Source: Nocardia neocaledoniensis
GTDB lineage: Bacteria; Actinomycetota; Actinomycetes; Mycobacteriales; Mycobacteriaceae
Length of the DNA stretch: 64,000 nt
NCBI RefSeq assembly: GCF_003182135.1
Contig: NZ_QGTL01000009.1
Span: 186,001 to 250,000 of the forward strand
Reading direction: 5' to 3'
The stretch's first letter is position 1. Each line of letters opens with the position of its first letter. The position numbers and the translations under genes were made by a program. Positions 17,454 to 26,290 of the stretch are shown here, piece after piece. The notes below the pieces were generated by a model. It worked only from the letters and a program-made list of their open reading frames with translations, was not told where the DNA came from and ran no database searches.

Positions 17454-17890
17454 GTTACACGATCGTCGTGCGCGCCGGCGCACTCTACGGTGGCCTGGCG
17501 GTACCGCGCGTGCATCCGAGCTTCAAGGTGAGCAACAGCGACCTGATCGAGTTCCTCAAGGACCGCCTGCGCGACCGGCCCGAGGGCGGCGAGCCGCTGC
17601 ACACGGTCTACGTGCCGGACCCGGCGGGCAACTGGAACGCGCTGGTCGCGCGGGAATTCGCGTCGCCGGACGAGGTGCCGGTCGGTGATCTCATGGTGTA
17701 TGTCCCCAAGGGCATCTACGCCCGCTTCGCGCCCAACGGCGACTACCACGACCCGGTGGAGGACGTCTGGGCGCAGGTCGACGACGCCACGGCCTCGGCG
17801 GAGATCTCGCGCGCCTATCGCGAGGAGATCGAGGTCTGGCACGGCCCCGACACCGTCGAACTCTTCGTCTCCATCACCGTCGATAGCTAA
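17450..17890 (+). CDS. GyrI-like/effector-binding domain protein (second of tandem pair)
   Basis: A 146-residue paralogue of the upstream protein. The VPKGIYARFAPNGDY segment aligns with LPRGTYARFSSVGNF of the first copy, and both end in a strand of the form VELFVSI/IDLYLAV. The ATGA overlap means coupled translation, which suggests the two subunits act together or form a heteromer. Confidence 0.65.
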   Translation: MSYTIVVRAGALYGGLAVPRVHPSFKVSNSDLIEFLKDRLRDRPEGGEPLHTVYVPDPAGNWNALVAREFASPDEVPVGDLMVYVPKGIYARFAPNGDYHDPVEDVWAQVDDATASAEISRAYREEIEVWHGPDTVELFVSITVDS

Positions 17891-18100
17891 TTATTAGCTG
17901 ATTTCGAACCGTCCGGTCTGGATTTTCGGACTACCCACTGGCTTACCTGTTCTGACCTGCGAATACTCCACATCGCCCTAGATGTTTCCGGAAAATTAGC
18001 CACTCCTGTGGTGCAAACCCATCGCATAGCGGATACTGCACCTGTCGGCATCGGTAGGACGCGGACCGCGCGCGGGCGCGTAGCACGGAGTAGGAACACG

Positions 18101-18202
18101 ATGGCTGTCGAAGCAGCGCGCGACGGCGCGGGGTTGCGGTGGGTTCACCCGACCGGCGGATGGGTCGCGGTGGCGCGGTTCCTTGGTCGGGCCCGTCGAT
18201 GA
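18101..18202 (+). CDS. 33-codon leader ORF coupled to moeY
   Basis: ATG 18101 is preceded by a good ribosome site (GGAGTAGGA, five-base spacing from AGGA) and encodes 33 residues starting MAVEAARDGAGLRW and ending GRARR. Its TGA (18200-18202) overlaps the moeY ATG (18199) as ATGA. moeY itself lacks a clear ribosome site, so translation may depend on this ORF. It may be only a coupling leader; a peptide substrate of the ThiF-like enzyme is a speculative alternative. Confidence 0.45.
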   Translation: MAVEAARDGAGLRWVHPTGGWVAVARFLGRARR

Positions 18203-20343
18203 TCGAACTGGATTCACCGGACAACGCCTATCGCCCTCTCGTGCTCGATCCGGCCGATCGGGCCGACGCGGCAACCTTGCGGCAGCTGACCGACGCGGTC
18301 GGCGTCCGCGTCGTCGACCTGCGCACCGGACTCCGCGCGGAGCTGTCCGAACTCACGGGCCCGCCGCCGGGCCTGGACCCGGACGAGGAACGCTGGGTCT
18401 ACTACCCGTGGCGGCACACGCTGGTCGCCGTCCTCGGGCCCGCCGCCTTCCACGCGATCCGGCTCGACCGCAACCGCAACAAGCTCACCCGCGACGAACA
18501 GCGGCGGCTGGCCGGGCTCACGGTCGGCGTCGTCGGGCAGAGCGTCGGCCATTCGGTGGCCTTCACCCTCGCGCTCGAGGCCTCCTGCGGACGGCTGCGG
18601 CTGGCCGACTTCGACACCATCGAGCTGTCGAATCTGAATCGGGTGCCCGGCGGGCTGTTCGACGTGGGCGTCAACAAATCGGTGGTGACCGCCCGCCGGA
18701 TCGCCGAGCTCGATCCGTACCTGCCCGTCGAGATCTGGACTGCGGGCGTGCTCAGCGAAACCGTCGACGCGTTCGTGGACGGACTCTCGATCGTGGTCGA
18801 GGAATGCGATTCGCTCGACATCAAGTTCGCCGTACGCGAGGCGGCACAGCGGCACCGCATCCCGCTGCTCATGGACACCAGTGACCGCGGCCTTTTCGAC
18901 GTCGAACGCTACGACCTCGAACCCGGTCGCCCGGCCTTCCACGGCCTGCTCGGCGACACCACCGGCGCCGACCTGGCCGACCTCGACACCAGGGCGAAGG
19001 CGCCGCACGTGGTGCGCATCCTGGACCCGGGCCAGCTCTCCGCGCGGATGGCGGCGAGCCTGGCCGAGGTCGGCGAAACCGTCACCACGTGGCCGCAATT
19101 GGGTAGCGACGTGCAACTGGGCGCGGCCATCGTGGCCGCCGCCGTACGCCGGATCGGGCTCGGCGCCAAGCTGTCCTCCGGCCGCACCAGGGTCGATCTC
19201 GAGGCGGCGCTGGACTCCCTCGCCGAGCCGGGCCACCTCGAGGAGTGCGTGGACGCGGCCGAGGACCCGGACGAGGCGCCGCCCACCGAGCCGCTGGCGG
19301 CCATCCTGTCCTGCGCGCAGCGGGCACCCTCCGGCGGCAACACGCAGCCGTGGCGGCTGCGCGGCACGGACCGGCTGGTGGAGATCGCGCTCGATCCCAG
19401 CGCGACGACCGCGCTGGACGTCCAGCTGCGCGGCAGTGCCGTGGCCGTCGGTGCCGCGCTGCACAACGCCAGGGTCGCCGCGGCGGCCTTCGGGCTGCTC
19501 GGGACGCCCGAACTGCGCGTCGACGATCCCGCGACGCCGCTGCTCGCCCGCCTGCGGCTCGCCGAGGGCACCGACAACGACCTGGCCGCAGACTACCCGC
19601 TCGCGCTGGACCGTCAGACCAACCGCCGACTCGGTTCGGCGGCACCGCTGCCGGGGACCGTGCTGCCCGCGCTGCGCTCCGCCGCGGGGGCCGAGGACGC
19701 CACCGTGCGCGCTGTCACCGGGGTCGACGGGTTGGCCGAGGCGGCCGAACTGCTCGGGTCCAGCGACCGCGTCCGGTATCTCACCCCGCAGTTGCACGAA
19801 CAGCTCTACGCCGAATTGCGCTGGCCCGGGGAGGATCCGCGCACCGGAATCGATGTGCGCACCCTCGACCCGGCCCCGGACGAACTGGCCAAGCTACAGG
19901 TCGGCCGCCGCACCGATGTGATGGACCGGTTGCGCGAGTGGTCGGCGGGTTCGGCGCTGGGCGAATTCACCGTCGACCGGGTGCGCTCCAGTTCCGCGCT
20001 GGTCGCGGTCTGCGTCCGGGCGCGGGCCGGTGGAGCCCCGGATCTGGCCGATTACGCCCGCGCCGGCGCCGCGGTGGAACGGGTCTGGTTGCGGGCGCAA
20101 CTGCTGGGGCTCGCGGTGCAGCCGGTGTCTCCGGTGTTCCTCTACGCGCGCGGGTGGGAGGATTTGCGCAGCGTTTCTCCCGAGTTCACAGATACACTTG
20201 CCGGGATTCAGAGGCATTTCCACAACCTGCTGGGGATACCCGATGATGAGAACGTGGCATTGGTTCTTCGTCTGAGCTACGCCGCGGCTGCGAGTGTTCG
20301 CAGTCGACGGTTGCCGGTGCCCGGCAGTAGGAACGACGGATAG
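18199..20343 (+). CDS. moeY: Rv1355c/MoeY-like ThiF-nitroreductase fusion
   Basis: A 714-residue protein from ATG 18199, close to the roughly 715 residues of M. tuberculosis MoeY as I recall it. Residues about 90-340 form a ThiF/E1-like domain with a modified nucleotide loop (GVVGQSVGHSVA) and DFDTIELSNLNR, the E1 Asp/Arg motif. From about 375 a nitroreductase-like FMN domain begins with RAPSGGNTQPWRL. ThiF proteins adenylate carboxyl termini; the annotation as a molybdopterin gene in mycobacteria is weakly supported. It lies 17 bases upstream of the GGDEF/EAL gene, the same neighbour as in M. tuberculosis, so a link to cyclic-di-GMP signalling is possible. Confidence 0.85.
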   Translation: MIELDSPDNAYRPLVLDPADRADAATLRQLTDAVGVRVVDLRTGLRAELSELTGPPPGLDPDEERWVYYPWRHTLVAVLGPAAFHAIRLDRNRNKLTRDEQRRLAGLTVGVVGQSVGHSVAFTLALEASCGRLRLADFDTIELSNLNRVPGGLFDVGVNKSVVTARRIAELDPYLPVEIWTAGVLSETVDAFVDGLSIVVEECDSLDIKFAVREAAQRHRIPLLMDTSDRGLFDVERYDLEPGRPAFHGLLGDTTGADLADLDTRAKAPHVVRILDPGQLSARMAASLAEVGETVTTWPQLGSDVQLGAAIVAAAVRRIGLGAKLSSGRTRVDLEAALDSLAEPGHLEECVDAAEDPDEAPPTEPLAAILSCAQRAPSGGNTQPWRLRGTDRLVEIALDPSATTALDVQLRGSAVAVGAALHNARVAAAAFGLLGTPELRVDDPATPLLARLRLAEGTDNDLAADYPLALDRQTNRRLGSAAPLPGTVLPALRSAAGAEDATVRAVTGVDGLAEAAELLGSSDRVRYLTPQLHEQLYAELRWPGEDPRTGIDVRTLDPAPDELAKLQVGRRTDVMDRLREWSAGSALGEFTVDRVRSSSALVAVCVRARAGGAPDLADYARAGAAVERVWLRAQLLGLAVQPVSPVFLYARGWEDLRSVSPEFTDTLAGIQRHFHNLLGIPDDENVALVLRLSYAAAASVRSRRLPVPGSRNDG

Positions 20344-20360
20344 CGCGGATCGGAGACAAT

Positions 20361-22229
20361 GTGCCTCGGCGAACGCTCGACTCACTGGTGACCCAGGTCG
20401 CCTCCGAGTTGATGGGTGTCGACGCCACGACCATGGTGGCGGCGAGCGAGCGGGTGCTCGCCGAGCTGGTCGATCACTTCGACGTCGACTTCAGCTACCT
20501 GCGCCACACCGACCGCGTCAAGCGGGCGACGGTGCTGGTCGCCGAATGGCCGCATCGCGACGACGCCCCCGACCCCGACCCGCTGCACACGGTCGAGTTC
20601 GAGCATGCCGACTCCGTCTTCGCCGCCCTCGAGTACGCCACCGAGCCGCTGATCGTGCGGCCGAGCCGCGACAGCGCCGACTATCAGGAGACGATCCGCA
20701 AGTCCTCGGGCATCCCCGAGGTGGCCATGGCCTGCGTGCCGCTGGTCTCGCGGGGCGAGTCGACCGGGGTCCTCGGGTTCGTGAAGATGGGCGACCGCGA
20801 GTGGACCAAGCGCGAACTCAACGTGCTCAAGGCCATCGCCGCGCTGTTCGCCCAGTTACAGGCGCGCGTGGTGGCCGAGGAACGGTTGCGCTACATCGCG
20901 TTACACGACGACCTCACCGGCCTGGCCAACCGCCGCGCGCTGCTCGAATACATGGAGGAGCGGCTGCGCCCCGGCGAGGCGGGCCCGGTCGCCACCTTCT
21001 TCCTCGATCTCGACCGGCTCAAGGCGCTCAACGACTTCCTCGGCCACAGCGCGGGGGACAACTTCATCCGCACGCTGGCGCGCAGGCTCGAACAGAACCT
21101 CGAACCCGGCGACATGATCGCCCGCCTCGGCGGCGACGAATTCGTCATCGTGCCCGCGGCGACCATGGACGCGGTCGCGGCCGAACTGGAGGCCACCCGG
21201 ATCCAGCAGGTCATCGGCCGCCGCGTCTCGGTCGGCCAGGAATCGGTGAGCCGGGGTGTGAGTGTCGGCGTCGCGCTCGGCATTCCGGGCGAGACCTCGG
21301 TGTCGGACGTGCTGCGCCGCGCCGACCACGCGCTGCTGTCGGCGAAGTCCGGCGGCGGCAACGGCGTCGCGGTGTTCACCGACGCCATGCGCGCGCAGTT
21401 CGAACTCCAGGACGACGTGGAGCTCAACCTGCGCAGCGCGGTGTCGGACGGTTCGCTGATCCTGCACTACCAGCCCGAGGTCGACCTGCGCACCGGCCGG
21501 ATCGTGGCGCTGGAGGCGCTGGTGCGCTGGCAGCATCCCACGCGCGGGCTGTTGCCGCCCGGCGCGTTCGTCTCGGTGGCCGAGGCCACCAATCTGGCCG
21601 GTGAGCTCGGCCGCTGGGTCATCCGCTCGGCCTGCTCCCAGTTCGCCGACTGGCGGCGGCGCGGGCTGGCCGCCAATGTGGTGATGCGGATCAACGTGTC
21701 GCCGGTGCAGCTGGTGAGCGCCGACTTCGTGGAGCGGATCGACGACATCCTGCGCCTGTTCGGCATCGACGGCAGCTCGGTCTGCCTCGAGATCACCGAG
21801 CACGTGGTCGTGCAGGACCTCGTGCGCACCCGGCTCACCCTGCGCGGGCTCAAGCGGATGGGCGTGCAGATCGCCATCGACGACTTCGGCACCGGCTACA
21901 GCTCGCTGTCGCACCTCAAGGCTCTGCCCGTCGACGCGGTGAAGATCGACCGCGGCTTCGTGCAGCGCCTCGGCGACAGCAACGACGACCTGGCGATCGT
22001 GAAATCCATCATCGGCCTCGCCGGCTCGTTCGGGCTCGGCGTCGTCGGCGAGGGGGTCGAGACCCCGATGGCGGCCAGGACACTGGTCGGGCTGGGCTGC
22101 TACCGCGCGCAGGGCTTCCTCATCGCGCGGCCGATGCCCGCCGAGGAGGTCGAAGCCCAGCTGCGGCAGGGGCGGATCCCGCTCGACCTCGATCTTCCAC
22201 GCGCGGGTCGCGGCGTGGCCCCGAGTTGA
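20361..22229 (+). CDS. GAF-GGDEF-EAL bifunctional cyclic-di-GMP enzyme
   Basis: 622 residues from a GTG. Residues about 30-180 fit a GAF sensor. The diguanylate cyclase domain has an intact GGDEF (about 257-261, RLGGDEFVIV). The residue that should begin the RxxD inhibitory site is Glu (EPGD), so product feedback is probably weak. The phosphodiesterase domain has EAL in LEALVRW and NVSPVQL, EITEHVV, DDFGTGYSSL and VKIDRGFV, all expected for catalysis. It matches Rv1354c in architecture and neighbourhood. It overlaps the following gene by TTGA. Confidence 0.93.
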   Translation: MPRRTLDSLVTQVASELMGVDATTMVAASERVLAELVDHFDVDFSYLRHTDRVKRATVLVAEWPHRDDAPDPDPLHTVEFEHADSVFAALEYATEPLIVRPSRDSADYQETIRKSSGIPEVAMACVPLVSRGESTGVLGFVKMGDREWTKRELNVLKAIAALFAQLQARVVAEERLRYIALHDDLTGLANRRALLEYMEERLRPGEAGPVATFFLDLDRLKALNDFLGHSAGDNFIRTLARRLEQNLEPGDMIARLGGDEFVIVPAATMDAVAAELEATRIQQVIGRRVSVGQESVSRGVSVGVALGIPGETSVSDVLRRADHALLSAKSGGGNGVAVFTDAMRAQFELQDDVELNLRSAVSDGSLILHYQPEVDLRTGRIVALEALVRWQHPTRGLLPPGAFVSVAEATNLAGELGRWVIRSACSQFADWRRRGLAANVVMRINVSPVQLVSADFVERIDDILRLFGIDGSSVCLEITEHVVVQDLVRTRLTLRGLKRMGVQIAIDDFGTGYSSLSHLKALPVDAVKIDRGFVQRLGDSNDDLAIVKSIIGLAGSFGLGVVGEGVETPMAARTLVGLGCYRAQGFLIARPMPAEEVEAQLRQGRIPLDLDLPRAGRGVAPS

Positions 22230-23224
22230 CCGCACGGGCGACGGGCGACTGGCTGCTGCTGGAAACCCTCGTCGACGACCTCCCGCCGACCGTCGTCGCG
22301 GAGGGCGCGCTGACACGGCAGTGGGCTGGGCCTGTCTGGCTGCACCGCAGGTTCGGAAAACAGCGCGCGGAGCTCGCGCTCGCCGCGGTGCGCCGGTGCC
22401 GGGCGGAGCAGGTGTCGGTGCGCGAGGTGGTCGACGGGCAGCTCGTCGTCGCCGAGCCGGTCCGCTGCGCGTTCGACGGGGTCCACGGCGTGCAGCTGTG
22501 GATCGGCGACGCCGAGGCCCCGGTGCCGCCGCGCCGTCGCGTCGGCGCGTGGGACTGGGCCGCCGACTCCGAGCTCGCCTATCACGGGCCCGGGCTCGAG
22601 GAGCTGATCTTCGCCCGCGATCCGGCCGAGGTCAAAGTGGTGCGCACGCCGCCGGATGCCTTCGGCCGGATGGTCGGCTTCGACGGTCGGGTCGAGTACT
22701 TCGCCATGGCCACCGCGCTCGAGCCGGGCGGCTGCTGGCAGGGCGTGGTCGACATGCTCGGCGACGACGACGTGCTGCGCGGCTTCCAGATGGTCGCCAG
22801 GGCCGCGCCGCGGGTGTGCCGGGTGAGCGGATTGATGCACGCGCTGCCCGAACACGGCTGGGAGACGACGGTCTCGGATCCCGAACTGGCGATGCTGCGC
22901 GCGGTGTCCCAGCGCGTGGACGTCGGGGTCGGCGTCATCACCCTGTCCAGCGCCATCATCTACGAGTGGGTCGTCGAGCCGCCGCCTCCGCTGGCGCCGT
23001 GGGCGGTGGAGCGACCGATCATCGACGCGGGCGACCTGGCCGCGTTGCGCGCCGCCTGCGCGCGGGTCGCGCGCGATCCCGGCGTGATCGAGCGGCTGAC
23101 GCTGCGGGTGCGTTTCGCGGGCGGCGAGTGGATTCTCGCCATGGCCGAACTCGTGTCGCTGGCCACGGCGGCCTCCGGGCACGGCCTGCTGCGCGTGTGG
23201 ACCGAGGATCCCGAAGCCGGTTAG
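22226..23224 (+). CDS. conserved protein coupled to the cyclic-di-GMP enzyme (unknown function)
   Basis: A 332-residue soluble protein starting at a TTG that overlaps the GGDEF/EAL stop (TTGA). Three apparent segments are an N-terminal helical part, a central region with RRRVGAWDW and EVKVVRTPPDAFGRMVGFDG, and a C-terminal region ending WILAMAELVSLA. It may be a PAS/GAF-like sensor (such as DUF5593) but I could not confirm that. Coupling implies a role in controlling or reading the upstream enzyme. Confidence 0.6.
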   Translation: MTARATGDWLLLETLVDDLPPTVVAEGALTRQWAGPVWLHRRFGKQRAELALAAVRRCRAEQVSVREVVDGQLVVAEPVRCAFDGVHGVQLWIGDAEAPVPPRRRVGAWDWAADSELAYHGPGLEELIFARDPAEVKVVRTPPDAFGRMVGFDGRVEYFAMATALEPGGCWQGVVDMLGDDDVLRGFQMVARAAPRVCRVSGLMHALPEHGWETTVSDPELAMLRAVSQRVDVGVGVITLSSAIIYEWVVEPPPPLAPWAVERPIIDAGDLAALRAACARVARDPGVIERLTLRVRFAGGEWILAMAELVSLATAASGHGLLRVWTEDPEAG

Positions 23225-23302
23225 CCGCATCTTTCTTCGCTGTTCACCCCGTGTTGTCCCGGCCGGTTCCGGGGTGCACCCGCGTCGTTGAAGCATCGGG
23301 GA

Positions 23303-24430
23303 GTGCGCATCGTGCAGCTCGCCAACTTCTACGGCCCGCGCTCGGGTGGCCTGCGCACCGCGCTGCATCACCTCGGCGAGGGGTATGTCGCCGCCGGACA
23401 CGAGGTGGTGCTGATCGTCCCCGGCCCGCGCCGCAGCGAGGAAGTGCTGCCCACCGGCGCGCTGCGGATCACCCTGCCCGCGCTGGCGATCCCGTGCACC
23501 GGTGGCTACCGGGCCGCCGACCCGCGCCGCGTCGCCGACGTGCTCGGCGGCCTGCGGCCCGACGTGCTCGAGGTCTCCGACCGGCTCACCCTGCGCGGCT
23601 TCGGGCGCTGGGCAGGCCGGCGCGGGGTCGCCAGCGTGATGATCTCGCACGAACGCCTCGACCGGCTGCTCGGCCAGTTCCTGCCCGGCCCGGCCGCGCG
23701 CCGCTGCGCCGACGTCGCCAATCGGCGCACCGCCGACGATTACGACATGGTCGTGTGCACCACCGATTTCGCGCGCGAGGAATTCCAGCGGATCGGCGCG
23801 CCCAATGTGGAACTGGTACCGCTGGGCGTCGATCTCGATCTGTTCAGCCCGCGCCGCCGCGATCAGCGTCTGCGGGCGGACCTCGGCGTCGCCGGGCATC
23901 CGATGCTGGTGCACTGTGGGCGGTTGTCGGTGGAGAAGCGGGTCGACCGGAGCATCGAGGCGGTCGGGGCGCTGCATCGGGCCGGGGTGCCCGCGCGCCT
24001 GGTCGTCGCCGGTGACGGGCCCCGCCGCGAATCGCTGGAGCGCAGGGCCCGCACCCTGCCCGCCCTGCCCGGCGGCGCGCCCGCGGTCCACTTCACCGGG
24101 TTCATCAGCGACCGCGCCATGGTCGCGAAACTCCTTGCCACCGCGGATGTCTCGCTCGCGCCGGGCCCGCACGAGACCTTCGGCCTTGCCGCGCTGGAGG
24201 CCCTCGCCGCCGGGACTCCGGTGGTCGCCAGCCGCTCCTCCGCGCTGGCCGACATCGTCACCGCCGAGTGCGGCGCCATCGCCGCCGACCGCCCCCGCGC
24301 CTTCGCCCGCGCCGTCACCGATGTCCTGGCCATGCCCACCTCGGGCAGACGTCGCGCCGCCCGCACCCGCGCCGAACAGTTCACCTGGCCCCGCGCGGTC
24401 GCGGGCATGCTCGCCGTCCTCGACCGCTGA
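23303..24430 (+). CDS. pimC: GT4 mannosyltransferase, PimC-like
   Basis: A 375-residue GT-B glycosyltransferase. The GTG at 23303 gives VRIVQLANFYGPRSGGLRTA, matching the start of mycobacterial PimC as remembered; a TTG at 23288 is in frame. GT4 landmarks are the N-terminal SGG loop, SVEKRVDRSIEA after LVHCGRLS, and the donor-site HETFGLAALEALAAGTPVV. PimC is reported to add the third mannose to phosphatidylinositol dimannoside in some mycobacteria. The gene converges with soxR, leaving one base between stops. Confidence 0.75.
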   Translation: MRIVQLANFYGPRSGGLRTALHHLGEGYVAAGHEVVLIVPGPRRSEEVLPTGALRITLPALAIPCTGGYRAADPRRVADVLGGLRPDVLEVSDRLTLRGFGRWAGRRGVASVMISHERLDRLLGQFLPGPAARRCADVANRRTADDYDMVVCTTDFAREEFQRIGAPNVELVPLGVDLDLFSPRRRDQRLRADLGVAGHPMLVHCGRLSVEKRVDRSIEAVGALHRAGVPARLVVAGDGPRRESLERRARTLPALPGGAPAVHFTGFISDRAMVAKLLATADVSLAPGPHETFGLAALEALAAGTPVVASRSSALADIVTAECGAIAADRPRAFARAVTDVLAMPTSGRRRAARTRAEQFTWPRAVAGMLAVLDR

Positions 24431-24431
24431 G

Positions 24432-24917
24432 CTACTCGCAGACCTGGCGGGTGGGGCAGTTGAGCTGCACGTCGAGGACCCGGGCGCCGGGGCCCTCCGC
24501 GCCGAGGCGGTCGTGCTCGTTGACGAGCTTGCAGGAGCCGAGCGACAGGCAGCCGCAGCCGATGCAGCCGGTGAGGTTGTCGCGCAGGCGGGTGAGCTGG
24601 ACGATGCGGTCGTCGAGGTCCTCGCGCCAGGTCGTCGACAGGGTCTCCCAGTCGCGGCGGGTGGGCGTGCGGCCCTCGGGGAGGCGGTCCAGGGCCGAGC
24701 GGATCTCGCTCAGCGGGATGCCCACGCGCTGGCTGATGCGGATGAAGGCCACGCGGCGCAGGGTCTCGCGCGCGTAGCGGCGTTGATTACCGCTGGTCCG
24801 ACGGCTCGATATGAGACCTTCCCGTTCGTAGAAGTGCAACGCGGACACTGCAACTCCACTACGCTCGGAGAGCTGCCCGGGGGTCAGCTCCTTCGTTTGC
24901 CAATCGGCCGTCGTCAT
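24432..24917 (-). CDS. soxR: redox-sensing MerR-family regulator SoxR
   Basis: 161 residues from ATG 24917, chosen for the GGAGGAGC just upstream. The N-terminal MerR helix-turn-helix reads LTPGQLSERSGVAVSALHFY, followed by the dimerisation helix. Cysteines at about 118, 121, 123 and 129 (CIGCGCLSLGSC, C-x2-C-x-C-x5-C) are the 2Fe-2S ligands that define SoxR. A nearly canonical SoxR box lies 22 bases upstream, so it probably autoregulates and may control the divergent arcA. In actinomycetes SoxR responds to redox-active metabolites. Confidence 0.92.
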   Translation of the reverse strand: MTTADWQTKELTPGQLSERSGVAVSALHFYEREGLISSRRTSGNQRRYARETLRRVAFIRISQRVGIPLSEIRSALDRLPEGRTPTRRDWETLSTTWREDLDDRIVQLTRLRDNLTGCIGCGCLSLGSCKLVNEHDRLGAEGPGARVLDVQLNCPTRQVCE

Positions 24918-24938
24918 CTGCGCTCCTCCCGTTTTCGC

Positions 24939-24956
24939 CCTCAACAATACTTGAGG
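24939..24956. promoter_or_regulatory. SoxR box between soxR and arcA
   Basis: CCTCAACAATACTTGAGG is a perfect 6-bp inverted repeat (CCTCAA-N6-TTGAGG). The E. coli soxS operator, as I recall it, is CCTCAAGTTAACTTGAGG, which has the same arms. It lies 22 bases from the soxR start and 92 bases from the arcA start. Confidence 0.85.
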
Positions 24957-25048
24957 TTTTTTCGGCACGGACGAAAACGGCTCGACTGCCCCCGGCGGGT
25001 CTGCGGGTCTTCCGTGCCGAGGGGCGCTCCGCGGATTACGGTTTTCGC

Positions 25049-26290
25049 ATGGGAACCGCCCCCGAATCGCGTCTGGCCGTCACCTCCGAGGTCGGCACCC
25101 TGCGGACGGTGCTGCTGCACCGGCCCGGCGACGAGCTGCGCAGGCTCACCCCGAGCAACAACGATCAACTGCTCTTCGACGGCATCCCGTGGGTGGAACG
25201 CGCCCAGGCCGAGCACGACGCCTTCGCCGCGCTGCTGCGCGAACGCGGGGTGGAGGTGCTGTTGCTGTCGGATCTGCTCGCCGAGACGCTCGAGGTGAGC
25301 GGCGCGGCCAGGATCCAGGGTATCTCCGCCGCCGTCGACGCCCGTCGGCTCGGGCACGGCCTGGCCGACCAGCTCGCCGCCGAACTGCGCAAGGTCGAGG
25401 CGCCCGCGCTGGCCGACATCCTGATGACCGGGATGACCTTCGACGAGCTGCCCTTCGGGCCCGACACCACCTCCCTGGTGCGCCGGATGCACCACGGCGG
25501 CGATTTCGTCATCGACCCGCTGCCGAACCTGCTGTTCACCCGCGACTCGTCGTTCTGGGTCGGCCCGAAGGTCGCGATCACCTCGCTGGCCCTGCCCGCC
25601 CGCATCCGCGAGACCTCGATCACCGATCTCGTCTACGCCTTCCACCCGCGCTTCCTCGGCGTGCGCCGGGCCTACGAATCGCACACCGCGCCGATCGAGG
25701 GCGGTGACGTGCTGCTCCTCGCGCCCGGTGTCGTCGCGGTCGGCGTCGGCGAGCGGACGACTCCGGCGGGCGCGGAAGCGCTGGCGCGCAGCCTCTTCGA
25801 CGACGACCTGGCCCACACCGTCCTGGTGGTGCCGATCGCGCAGAACCGGGCCACCATGCACCTGGACACCGTGTGCACCATGGTCGACACCGACGCGGTG
25901 GTGATGTATCCGGGCGTGCGGGACACCTTGCGGGCGTTCACCATCCGCCGCGAGGACGGCTTCTCCGGGCGCGGCGACCTGGACCGCATCAGCATCAGCG
26001 GACCGGAACCGTTCCTGCCCGCCGCCGCGGCCGCCATGGGCATCCCGCGCCTGCGGGTGATCGACACCGGCCGCGACGGGCCCACCGCCGAACGCGAGCA
26101 GTGGGACGACGGCAACAACACTCTGGCGCTGGCGCCGGGCGTCGTCGTGGCGTACGAACGCAACGAGATGACCAATTCACGGCTCACCGACGCCGGGGTG
26201 GAGGTCCTCACCATCCAGGGTTCCGAACTCGGTTCGGGTCGTGGTGGTCCGCGCTGCATGTCCTGTCCGCTGGCCCGAGACGAGGTGTGA
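25049..26290 (+). CDS. arcA: arginine deiminase
   Basis: A 413-residue enzyme converting arginine to citrulline and ammonia. Landmarks are NLLFTRDSSFWVG (substrate Asp loop), the Glu/His region IEGGDVLLL and MHLDTVCTMVD, and the catalytic Cys in GGPRCMSCPLAR near residue 403. The neighbour pmt is conserved as in M. tuberculosis (Rv1001-Rv1002c). A GntR gene starts directly after the stop, so the two are probably co-transcribed. No arcB or arcC is present, so it is not the full fermentative pathway here. Confidence 0.95.
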   Translation: MGTAPESRLAVTSEVGTLRTVLLHRPGDELRRLTPSNNDQLLFDGIPWVERAQAEHDAFAALLRERGVEVLLLSDLLAETLEVSGAARIQGISAAVDARRLGHGLADQLAAELRKVEAPALADILMTGMTFDELPFGPDTTSLVRRMHHGGDFVIDPLPNLLFTRDSSFWVGPKVAITSLALPARIRETSITDLVYAFHPRFLGVRRAYESHTAPIEGGDVLLLAPGVVAVGVGERTTPAGAEALARSLFDDDLAHTVLVVPIAQNRATMHLDTVCTMVDTDAVVMYPGVRDTLRAFTIRREDGFSGRGDLDRISISGPEPFLPAAAAAMGIPRLRVIDTGRDGPTAEREQWDDGNNTLALAPGVVVAYERNEMTNSRLTDAGVEVLTIQGSELGSGRGGPRCMSCPLARDEV

